From: DASZVB01 sp035545855
GTDB taxonomy: Bacteria > Myxococcota_A > Polyangia > Polyangiales > Polyangiaceae
Length of the DNA stretch: 64,000 nucleotides
Direction of reading: 5' to 3'
Assembly: GCA_035545855.1 (NCBI GenBank)
Contig: DASZXK010000089.1
Span: 1-64,000 of the forward strand
Shown here: piece by piece, positions 32,730 through 40,179 of the stretch
Position numbering within the stretch: position 1 is the first letter of the stretch
How the letters are laid out: each line of letters begins with the position of its first letter
Made by a program: the position numbers and the translations under genes
The notes under the pieces: model-generated
Database searches by the model: none
The model's input: the letters and a program-made list of their open reading frames with translations, nothing else
Told to the model about the DNA's origin: nothing

Positions 32730-34169
32730 ATGCGCCTTCCGGGCCTCGCGCCGAGCCTGTTCGTCGCCGCCGGCCTGTTGACGGGTCGCGCCGTCGCGCA
32801 AGGAGCTCCCGCGGAACCGACGACCCCGGCGGCGCCCGCGACGCCGGCGCCTTCCGAGCCGTCACCGGTGCCCGCGCCAGGCGGAGCGCCGGCTCCCACG
32901 CCACCCGCAGCGGAGGCGCCGTCCCCCGCCGCGCCACCGCCGTCCCCCGCCGCGCCACCGCCGTTCCCCGCCGCGCTACCGCCGCCGTCTGCTGGCCCCC
33001 CCGGACAACCCGGAGCTTCGCCGCCTCGAGCCGAAGGCCCGGCTCCGCCGCCGACCGCTTCTCCGGGTCCTGCGGCGACGCCTCTCGCTCCGGCCTTCGC
33101 GCCTCGCGTGCCGCCTCCGCCGTCGACGGCTCCCGCGGCGCGGCCGACAGGGGAGGCGGACGATCCCGCGAGGCGCCCGCCGTTTCGGCACACGTGGATC
33201 GTCTGGGATCACGCCGTCAGCACGCAGACGTTCGGCGTCGGGCAGAGCTACCTGAGCTCGAATCCGACCTACGTCATGAGCGGCCAGTTCCTGCCGCGAT
33301 ACTACCCGTACGACGGCGTGAACGACGCGCTCTACGTCGACGGGCGCATCGACCTCGTCCGAGAGTTCACGAACAACGACTTCACCACGCGTCGCGGCGA
33401 GACCACGTTTTCCGACGCGACGCTGGTTCTCGGCTACGCGAGGTACCTCGCGCGAGAGGGCGACTACAAGACCGTCATGTCGGTCCGCGCGCCGGCGCTG
33501 ACGTTCCCGACGTCGAAGTTCAGCGCGGACAACGGCACCGTGCTCGGACTCGGCGGCGAGGTCCGTGTTGCGCAGCAGCTACCGCTGAACCCCGAATTCG
33601 GAGGGCCGTTCCGGCGCGTGCTGCTCCGCGCCGCCGTGGGTTACAATCACACGTTCACGCGTGCGACGACGGCGACGAACGGCGAGCTGCGGCGCGTGCG
33701 TCTCGACACGGACGGACGGACGGTGCCCGGCGATCAGCTCACGGGCATCGCGTTCCCCGAGCACGAGCTCGCGCTCCGGGGCCGCGCGTTCCTGGACGTG
33801 ACCCGTCGTTTCGGCCTGTGGACGGAACTTTCCTTTCAGCCGACGTGGAAGTACGGCTTCGCGACCGCCGACGTCTGCGGTCTGCCGACCGGGTGCGCGC
33901 CCGCGTCGCGACCCACGGATCCTTCACGGTACGTTCCGCTGACGGCGTTCCAGGCGGAGGCGATGTACGAGCTCGTGTACTGGGCCGGCGTCTCCGTGGG
34001 GTACGTGAACCTCGCCACGCAGCAAGCGCCCGACGGCTCGCGTCGGCCCTTCTTCTGGAGCCCCGGAGCCCAGTTCTACTTCGACTTCACCGTCTACCTC
34101 GACGGCATCTACGACCTCGCCCACGGCGAGCCGGTCGAAGCGCCCGACGGGCACGGCCTGTCCCTGTAG
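32730..34169 (+). CDS. Probable outer-membrane beta-barrel protein with Pro/Ala-rich N-terminus
   Basis: A 479-residue exported protein. A signal peptide (about 1-24, cleavage near AVA-QG) is followed by a 130-residue Pro/Ala-rich segment containing three tandem PSPAAPP repeats, then about 320 residues rich in alternating aromatic and polar residues typical of an outer-membrane beta-barrel (GQSYLSSNPTYVMSGQF, VLGYARYLAREGDY, GAQFYFDFTVYL). I do not recognise a family. It ends 13 bases before the LptD-like gene and is probably co-transcribed with it. Transport or a structural role cannot be told from sequence. Confidence 0.75.
   Translation: MRLPGLAPSLFVAAGLLTGRAVAQGAPAEPTTPAAPATPAPSEPSPVPAPGGAPAPTPPAAEAPSPAAPPPSPAAPPPFPAALPPPSAGPPGQPGASPPRAEGPAPPPTASPGPAATPLAPAFAPRVPPPPSTAPAARPTGEADDPARRPPFRHTWIVWDHAVSTQTFGVGQSYLSSNPTYVMSGQFLPRYYPYDGVNDALYVDGRIDLVREFTNNDFTTRRGETTFSDATLVLGYARYLAREGDYKTVMSVRAPALTFPTSKFSADNGTVLGLGGEVRVAQQLPLNPEFGGPFRRVLLRAAVGYNHTFTRATTATNGELRRVRLDTDGRTVPGDQLTGIAFPEHELALRGRAFLDVTRRFGLWTELSFQPTWKYGFATADVCGLPTGCAPASRPTDPSRYVPLTAFQAEAMYELVYWAGVSVGYVNLATQQAPDGSRRPFFWSPGAQFYFDFTVYLDGIYDLAHGEPVEAPDGHGLSL
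32921..32983 (+). repeat. Three 21-bp tandem repeats within a coding region
   Basis: Units begin at 32921, 32942 and 32963; the first two are identical (GTCCCCCGCCGCGCCACCGCC) apart from nothing visible, and the third differs at two bases. They encode the heptapeptide PSPAAPP and its variant PFPAALP in the outer-membrane protein at 32730. A replication-slippage expansion of a linker. Confidence 0.8.
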
Positions 34170-34182
34170 GAGCCTGCGTCCG

Positions 34183-36033
34183 GTGCGGCGGCTCACGCGC
34201 ATTTGCCTTCGGGCTCTCACGCTCGCGGGCGCGCTCCATCCGCGCGTCGCGCTCGCCGAACGCGCGTCGCCCGCGCGCACGGAGGCGCGCCGGGCCGAGT
34301 TTCGCGCCGATCGCGTCGTGCTCGAGCCGAACGACGAGCGGCTCCAGCTCGAAGGAAACGTCGTGGTGGTCGCGGATCGGTATCGGTTGACGAGCGATCG
34401 ACTGAAGCTCTCCCGCGGCCCGCGGGGCATCCGCGTCGAGGGAAGCGGCCGCGTGTCGCTCTGTCCGTGTCCCGACCCGCCCGTCACGATCGGGTTTCGT
34501 GCGGCGAACGTCGCGCCGCCGACGGACCTGCTCCTCGAAGGGCCGACGGTGCGCGCGTTCGGGGTTCCGATCCTGTGGCTCCCGTACCTGTGGCTGCGGG
34601 CGCCGTCGCGCCCCGGCCTCCTTCCGCTCCGGGTCGGCTACCGCGGCGACGACGGGTTGTTCCTCGGTTCGGGCGTGCACCTCCCGGTTTCCTCCGATAC
34701 GACCGTGGAACTGGGCGCGGGCGGATACGTCCTGGGCGGCGCGGAGGTGGACGCGCGCGTCACGACGACCCACACGACGTCGTCCGTGCGCTGGGACGCG
34801 TTCCGGAGCTCCGCGGTCGCCGTCGACGCGCGCGGGTGGGACGAGCGCGGCGGCGGGGGCTCCGTCGCGTACTCGGTGGACGCGCTCCGCGGCGCGCGTG
34901 CTCTCGTCGGTCCGGGCGAGCTCGAAGAGGTGGCCCAGCGGAGGGATCGCGCTCGGTTCTTCGCGGGCGGCGTCTCCTCCGGGTTCGTCGCCGGCCTCCT
35001 TCCGCGGGCCGAGCTCGCGAGAGGCGGCGCCTACGACGCGTTCGACGCGGTCGGTCCCGGCGCCTACGCGGGTTTCGGCGCCGCGCTCGGCGACGCCGTG
35101 GACCTCGACGCGAGCGTCGCGACCGTTTCGTACCGTCGCGGCGGCGGCTCCACGACGAGTCTCGTGCTTCCGCGCGTCGAGGCGCACGCGTCCACTCGCC
35201 TGGGCCCGGTGTCTCTCTCCGGGGCCGCGCGAGGGCGGGTCCTCGGCGTCGTCTCGGACGACGCGGGCGCGAGCACCGTGCTCGGCACCGCGACGGTCGT
35301 CGCCGAAACCCCGTTCGTCCGCACGTTCGGCGAGGGCGCGACGCTCCAGCACTGGGTGGTGCCCCGCGCGTTCGGCACGGTGGGCGGCCTCGACGGCGGG
35401 ACGCCTCTCGGCATTCCGTTCGCGGAGGGAGCGCTCGGGGCCGCCGGAGCCGGATTGCGGTCGACCTTCGGCGAGACCGATGAGCGTCGCGCCGCGCTCG
35501 CGATAGACGGCCACGTCGCGACGATCGGAACCGGCGCGGGGGAGTCGATCCGCGTCGCGACCGCGCGCGCGATCGCCTCCGCGCGCGGAGCGGCGCTGTC
35601 CGTGGACGGCACGACGCGGATCCACGGCGCTCGGAGCGACTCGATCGTCGCCGTCGTCCGGCTCGGGCCCGAGGATGGGCCGTACGTCGCGGGTCACGCG
35701 GAGGGCCTTCGCGGCGAGCCGCTCCCCGTCGCGCGGAACATCGCGAGAGGCGAGGACGGGCCCATCGCGCCGACCTTCGGCGTCGCCGGCTGGTCGGCGG
35801 GTGGGCGAGTGGGGGTGCCCTGGACCCGGTCTCTGTCGACCACCGCCGACGTCGCGGCGGACCTGACTCGGAGCGAGCTCCTGGCCGTCCGGGGCGCCGC
35901 CGCCTATCGACACCCGTGCGGCTGCCTCGCGATCGCCCTGTGGGCCGGACACCGCCTCGGCCGCGGCGAAGCCTCCCTCCGAGGCGTGGACTCGTTCATC
36001 ACCGTGGACCTCATGCCCGCCATCGCCCCGTAA
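34183..36033 (+). CDS. LptD-like LPS-assembly/outer-membrane protein
   Basis: A 616-residue exported protein (signal peptide about 1-25). Residues 37-130 form an OstA/LptA-like jelly roll: ADRVVLEPNDERLQLEGNVV, DRYRLTSDRLKL, GRVSLCPCPDPP. The segment VPILWLPYLWLRAPSRPGLLP is the usual link to the LptD barrel, and the rest is beta-barrel-like. LptD inserts lipopolysaccharide into the outer leaflet. It is shorter than the 780-residue E. coli protein. The only mature cysteines are C94-P-C96 and C579-G-C581, recalling the N- to C-terminal disulfides of LptD. GTG start, 13 bases after the preceding gene. Confidence 0.75.
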   Translation: MRRLTRICLRALTLAGALHPRVALAERASPARTEARRAEFRADRVVLEPNDERLQLEGNVVVVADRYRLTSDRLKLSRGPRGIRVEGSGRVSLCPCPDPPVTIGFRAANVAPPTDLLLEGPTVRAFGVPILWLPYLWLRAPSRPGLLPLRVGYRGDDGLFLGSGVHLPVSSDTTVELGAGGYVLGGAEVDARVTTTHTTSSVRWDAFRSSAVAVDARGWDERGGGGSVAYSVDALRGARALVGPGELEEVAQRRDRARFFAGGVSSGFVAGLLPRAELARGGAYDAFDAVGPGAYAGFGAALGDAVDLDASVATVSYRRGGGSTTSLVLPRVEAHASTRLGPVSLSGAARGRVLGVVSDDAGASTVLGTATVVAETPFVRTFGEGATLQHWVVPRAFGTVGGLDGGTPLGIPFAEGALGAAGAGLRSTFGETDERRAALAIDGHVATIGTGAGESIRVATARAIASARGAALSVDGTTRIHGARSDSIVAVVRLGPEDGPYVAGHAEGLRGEPLPVARNIARGEDGPIAPTFGVAGWSAGGRVGVPWTRSLSTTADVAADLTRSELLAVRGAAAYRHPCGCLAIALWAGHRLGRGEASLRGVDSFITVDLMPAIAP

Positions 36034-36143
36034 AAACCCGGGAACGCGCCGCCACCCCGGCCGTCTCCCGGAAGTGTGCGAGCGGTCGTCGAGTCGTCGA
36101 GGATGATGAGGACAGGGCCAGGCGAGGGACCGCCGCCGCCGCG

Positions 36144-37232
36144 ATGGAAATGGAGATGACCCTGGGCTACGCTGCTAGGTTGGTGTCTAGTCTCGGCCCC
36201 TCGTCTCCCAGCACCTCGACATCGGGGACACTCTCCTCCGTGCGTGGCTCCACCATCGTCCTCGCGGAGGACGACCGGCTGACCCGCGAGAGAACGAGCG
36301 CGATGCTCCGCGCCGAGGGGTACGTCGTCGAGGAGGTCGAGGACGGACAGCAGGCGATCGAGACCGTCGGGCGCGGCGGCGTCGACCTCGTCCTGCTCGA
36401 CGTCATGATGCCGAAGATGAGCGGCCTCGAGACGTGTCGCGTCCTGAAGAGCATGCAGCGGGACTCGTTCTTGCCCGTCGTCTTGCTGACGGTGAAGAGC
36501 GACAGCGCGAGCCGGGTGGAAGGGCTCAAGATCGGCGCGGACGACTACGTCGGGAAGCCGTTCGATCAACCGGAGCTCCTGGCTCGCATCGACGCCATGC
36601 TCCGCATCAAGAAGCTCCACGACCACGTGAACCAGGTCCGGAGCCGCCTCGAGCAGCTGAGTCTCCACGACGAGCTCACCGGACTCTACAACTACCGCTA
36701 TCTCCACACGCGACTCGCCGAGGAGTTCAAGCGCGCGGAGCGCTACCATGATCCGCTCGCGTGCATGGTGATCGACATCGACCACCTGCTCGCCTACAAC
36801 GAGGCGAAGGGCCGCGACGCGGGGGACCTCGTGGTCAAGGGAGTCGCCGAGGCCGTCCGCCGCGCCGTCCGCGAGATAGACGTCGTCGCGAGGTTCGGCG
36901 GAGACGAGTTCCTCGTCGCGCTTCCGAGCACGCATTTCGCCGGATCCGTCACCGTCGCCGAGCGCCTGGCTCGCGAGGTTTCCGCCGGGCTGGGCGCCTC
37001 GGACGCGCCGAAGGTGTCCATCGGCGTGGCGCTCTATCCGTCCCGGGACGTCCGATCGAAGGACGCCCTCCTCCGAGCAGCCGACACGGCGCTCCGCCAG
37101 GCCAAGCGCGACGGCGGCAATCGCATCTGCGTCTTCCAGCAGGAAGGCTACCTCTACACGCCCGTCTCGGAAGGCGGCGATTCCATCACGCCGTCGGCGC
37201 GGAAGCGGGCGTCCGTGCGAGGGGGCGCATGA
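36144..37232 (+). CDS. PleD-like response regulator with GGDEF domain
   Basis: A 362-residue regulator. A short N-terminal tail precedes a CheY-like receiver (about residues 33-150): acidic pair in LAEDD, phosphoacceptor Asp in VLLDVMMPKMSG and Lys in GKPFDQPELL. A GGDEF domain follows (about 175-335) with LHDELTGLYNYRYL and the intact catalytic loop FGGDEF. Near the substrate site it reads DIDHLLAYNEAKGRDAGD, differing from the usual F-K-x-x-ND-x-x-GH pattern. It would make cyclic di-GMP if active. Its stop overlaps the next gene by 4 bases. ATG 36144 chosen; ATGs at 36150 and 36156 are alternatives. Confidence 0.87.
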   Translation: MEMEMTLGYAARLVSSLGPSSPSTSTSGTLSSVRGSTIVLAEDDRLTRERTSAMLRAEGYVVEEVEDGQQAIETVGRGGVDLVLLDVMMPKMSGLETCRVLKSMQRDSFLPVVLLTVKSDSASRVEGLKIGADDYVGKPFDQPELLARIDAMLRIKKLHDHVNQVRSRLEQLSLHDELTGLYNYRYLHTRLAEEFKRAERYHDPLACMVIDIDHLLAYNEAKGRDAGDLVVKGVAEAVRRAVREIDVVARFGGDEFLVALPSTHFAGSVTVAERLAREVSAGLGASDAPKVSIGVALYPSRDVRSKDALLRAADTALRQAKRDGGNRICVFQQEGYLYTPVSEGGDSITPSARKRASVRGGA

Positions 37233-38689
37233 CCGGGAACCCCGCGCCCGCGCTCGCCGAGTCGGCGCCGGTCCGGCTCGCGGAACCGGTGACCCGGGTG
37301 CTCGTCGTGGACGACGAGCCGACGGTGCGACGAAGCATCGCGCGCATGCTCCTCTCCCGGGGGATGGAGGTGCTCACCGCCGAAGACGGCGCGGCCGCCC
37401 TGGACTTGCTGGATCGCGAGCGCGTCGACGTCGCGCTCGTGGACCTCATGATGCCGAACGTCGGAGGTCTCGACCTTCTCGCGCGAGCGAAGGCGAAGGG
37501 CAACGACGTCGAGATCATCATGATGACGGCGTTCGGCGACGTCGAGACGGCGGTGAACGCCGTTCGTTCCGGCGCGTACCATTTTCTCACGAAGCCCTTC
37601 CGGTCGAACGACGAAGTCGTCGTCACCGTGCTCAAGGCCGCCGAGCGGCGGAAGCTCGTCGACCGCGCGCACATGCTCGAGCAGAAGCTCGAGCAGGAAA
37701 AGTTCGGCGAGCTGATCGGCAATTCCTCCACGATGCGGGAGGTGTACCGGCTCGCGGTCGGGGTCGCGCCCACCTCCTCGACGGTGCTCATCCTCGGCGA
37801 GAGCGGGACGGGCAAGGAGCTCACGGCGCGCGCGATTCACCAGAACTCGCCGCGTTCGTCCCGGCCGTTCGTGGCCGTGAACTGCTCGGCCATCCCGGTC
37901 GAGCTCGTGGAGAGCGAGCTCTTCGGGCACGTGCGGGGAGCGTTCACGGGCGCGACTGCCACGCGGGAAGGGCTCTTCGAGGCCGCGAACCGCGGCACGA
38001 TCTTCCTCGACGAGGTGGGGGATCTCCCCGCGCTCGCCCAGGTGAAGCTCCTCCGCGTCCTCCAGGAGGGGGAGATCAAGCGGGTCGGCTCGAACGAGAC
38101 GCGCCTGGTCGACGTTCGCGTCGTCGCGGCGACGAACGTGGATCTCCGGCAGCGAATCGCCGACGGCAAGTTCCGGGAGGACCTCTTCTACCGGCTGAAC
38201 GTCGTCGCCATCGACCTTCCGCCCCTTCGCGCGCGGCGGGAAGACATTCCGCTCCTCGCGTATCACTTCCTCCAGAAGTACGCCTCGCGGACCGGGCGGG
38301 ACATCAAGAAGATCTCACCGGACGCGATGCGCCTGCTCCAGACGCAGCCCTGGCCGGGCAACGTCCGGGAGCTCGAGAACGCGATCGAGCACGCGGTGGT
38401 GTTCTGTCGGAAGGACACGATCCTGCCCTCCGATCTGCCTTTCGGGAAGAAGCCGGCGTCCGTCGTTCCCGAGACGGCCGCGAACGGCGGCGGCGCCTTG
38501 GACGCGACGCTCTCCGATCTTCCGTACCGGGAGGCGAAGCAGCAAGCCATCGCGGCGTTCGAGCAGGCGTACTTCCAGTCCGTCCTCTCGCGGTCCGGGG
38601 GGAACGTGTCCGAGGCCGCACGGCAGTCCGGCCTGGATCGCTCGAACTTCCGGCGAGCAGCGCGCCGGGCTGGCGTGAACTCGCGCTGA
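37229..38689 (+). CDS. NtrC-type sigma-54-dependent response regulator
   Basis: A 486-residue transcription activator. A receiver domain (about residues 22-140, VLVVDDEPTVRRS, Asp in VALVDLMMPNVGG, Lys in LTKPF) is followed by an AAA+ domain (about 170-400): Walker A GESGTGKE, the sigma-54-contacting GAFTGA loop, Walker B IFLDEVGDLP, and the arginine finger region FREDLFYRLN. The C-terminal Fis-type helix-turn-helix reads VSEAARQSGLDRSNFRRAARR. Fully intact. Translationally coupled to the GGDEF regulator; no histidine kinase is adjacent. The pair resembles ActA-ActB of Myxococcus xanthus. Confidence 0.95.
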   Translation: MTGNPAPALAESAPVRLAEPVTRVLVVDDEPTVRRSIARMLLSRGMEVLTAEDGAAALDLLDRERVDVALVDLMMPNVGGLDLLARAKAKGNDVEIIMMTAFGDVETAVNAVRSGAYHFLTKPFRSNDEVVVTVLKAAERRKLVDRAHMLEQKLEQEKFGELIGNSSTMREVYRLAVGVAPTSSTVLILGESGTGKELTARAIHQNSPRSSRPFVAVNCSAIPVELVESELFGHVRGAFTGATATREGLFEAANRGTIFLDEVGDLPALAQVKLLRVLQEGEIKRVGSNETRLVDVRVVAATNVDLRQRIADGKFREDLFYRLNVVAIDLPPLRARREDIPLLAYHFLQKYASRTGRDIKKISPDAMRLLQTQPWPGNVRELENAIEHAVVFCRKDTILPSDLPFGKKPASVVPETAANGGGALDATLSDLPYREAKQQAIAAFEQAYFQSVLSRSGGNVSEAARQSGLDRSNFRRAARRAGVNSR

Positions 38690-38769
38690 GGATCCGACCC
38701 CCGGAACGCGGCCTTATTTCGTGTCCCGGCGCGGGAACCGCCTCGCTTTGGTGTAGGCTCCGCCCCGTC

Positions 38770-40152
38770 ATGCGAGCCCGCTCGCTCGTAGCCACGGCCC
38801 TCGCCCTCTCGTTCGCTTCTGCCGTGGCGTTCGCCGACGAGGCGGAGGAGCCGCGCCGGGTCGCTCCCGTCCACGCGAGGCACGAGACGACGCTCGAGCA
38901 GTGTCTCGCCGCCGCCGAGGCGAACTACCCGAAAGTCCACGAGTCCATGGCGCAGCTCGAGCGCATGCGGGCTCAGCTCCTGGAGGCCCAGACGGCGCCT
39001 TACAGCGGGTTCACGGCGTGGGCCGGAGTCGCGCTCGCGCCGACGGTCGCCGGGACGGCGATCTACAGCCCGAACACCGACGCGACGATCACGTCGAGCA
39101 TGGCGCTCGCCTGGCAAGCGGGCATCTCGGGCGCGATCCCGCTCTGGACGTTCGGCAAGATCACGGCCGCCAGGGAGGCCGCGACGGCGCAGGTGAAGGT
39201 CGGCGAGCACGCCACGCGGAAGGCGAAGAACGAGGTCCGCCTCACCGTGCGGCAGGCGTACTACGGCGTGCTCCTCGCCCGGGACGGTCAGGCCCTGCTC
39301 GACGAGGCCCTGGCCCGCGTCGAGAAATACGAACCGCCGCTCGAAGAGAAGGTCAAGGCCGGAGACGGCGACGAGATCCAGCTCCTCAAGCTGAAGATCC
39401 AGCACGCGGAGCTCCAGGCGCGAAAGAGCGAGGCCATGAAGCAGGAGCGCATCGCGCTCGCCGGCCTTCGCTTCGTCACGGGACTCGGTCCGGGCCTCGA
39501 GGTCCCGAATCATCCGCTCCGGCGCGTCCGGCACGTGCTCGGGCCGCTCGCGCAGTACCTGACGGCCGCGCGGCTGTTCCGGCCGGAGATCAACATGGCG
39601 CGCGCCGGCGTGCTCGCCAGGCGCGCCCAGGTGGAGCTCGAGCGCGCGCGTTTCTTCCCGGATCTCGCCCTCGCCCTCTCTGCTTCGCGCTCGTACGCTC
39701 CCGAGGTCGCCGATCAGCTGAACCCCTTCGTCCGCGACGAGGCGAACTACGTCCGGTACGCGGCGGGGCTCGTCATGAGCTGGAGCCTGGATTTCCTGCC
39801 GCGCGCGGCGCGCCTCGCCCAGGCGGAGGCCCAGCTCGAGGAAATCCGCGCGACGGAACGCTATGCGCTCGGCGGCGTCGGCGTGGAAGTGGAGACGGCG
39901 TACGCCGAGGCCGAGGACGCCGAGAAGCGGCTGGACGCGTACACGACGGCCGTCCGGTACGCGAAGCAGTGGCTCGTGAAGGTCCAGCAGGGCATCGACG
40001 TGGGGACCTACGAGGACGAGGACATCGTGGACCCGGCGAAGGAGTACGCGCTGAAGCGCTTCCTCCAGATGAGCGCCACGCTCGACTACGACATGGCGCT
40101 CGCCAAGCTCTCGCTCGCGACCGGCTGGGACGCCGTGAACCCCGGCGAGTGA
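38770..40152 (+). CDS. TolC-family outer-membrane efflux protein
   Basis: A 460-residue outer-membrane channel protein. A signal peptide (about 1-22, ending AFA-DE) is followed by two OEP repeats with long helices: LEQCLAAAEANYPKVHES, RLTVRQAYYGVLLARDGQALL, and the second half RPEINMARAGVLARRAQVELE. Ala, Gln and Glu heptads match the helical barrel. It would pair with HlyD-type adaptors such as the one at 2727-3971, a guess. A TAGGCT hexamer sits about 11 bases before the ATG. Converges on the Fic-like gene. Confidence 0.9.
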   Translation: MRARSLVATALALSFASAVAFADEAEEPRRVAPVHARHETTLEQCLAAAEANYPKVHESMAQLERMRAQLLEAQTAPYSGFTAWAGVALAPTVAGTAIYSPNTDATITSSMALAWQAGISGAIPLWTFGKITAAREAATAQVKVGEHATRKAKNEVRLTVRQAYYGVLLARDGQALLDEALARVEKYEPPLEEKVKAGDGDEIQLLKLKIQHAELQARKSEAMKQERIALAGLRFVTGLGPGLEVPNHPLRRVRHVLGPLAQYLTAARLFRPEINMARAGVLARRAQVELERARFFPDLALALSASRSYAPEVADQLNPFVRDEANYVRYAAGLVMSWSLDFLPRAARLAQAEAQLEEIRATERYALGGVGVEVETAYAEAEDAEKRLDAYTTAVRYAKQWLVKVQQGIDVGTYEDEDIVDPAKEYALKRFLQMSATLDYDMALAKLSLATGWDAVNPGE

Positions 40153-40179
40153 GCCCGGAGCACTTCGCGGGGGGCGCCG

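Noticed and set aside
38731..38770. Promoters for the TolC, PilZ and TerB genes based on TAxxxT hexamers near their starts
   Set aside because: The -10-like hexamers are present but no convincing -35 partner was found, so they were mentioned only in the gene entries.
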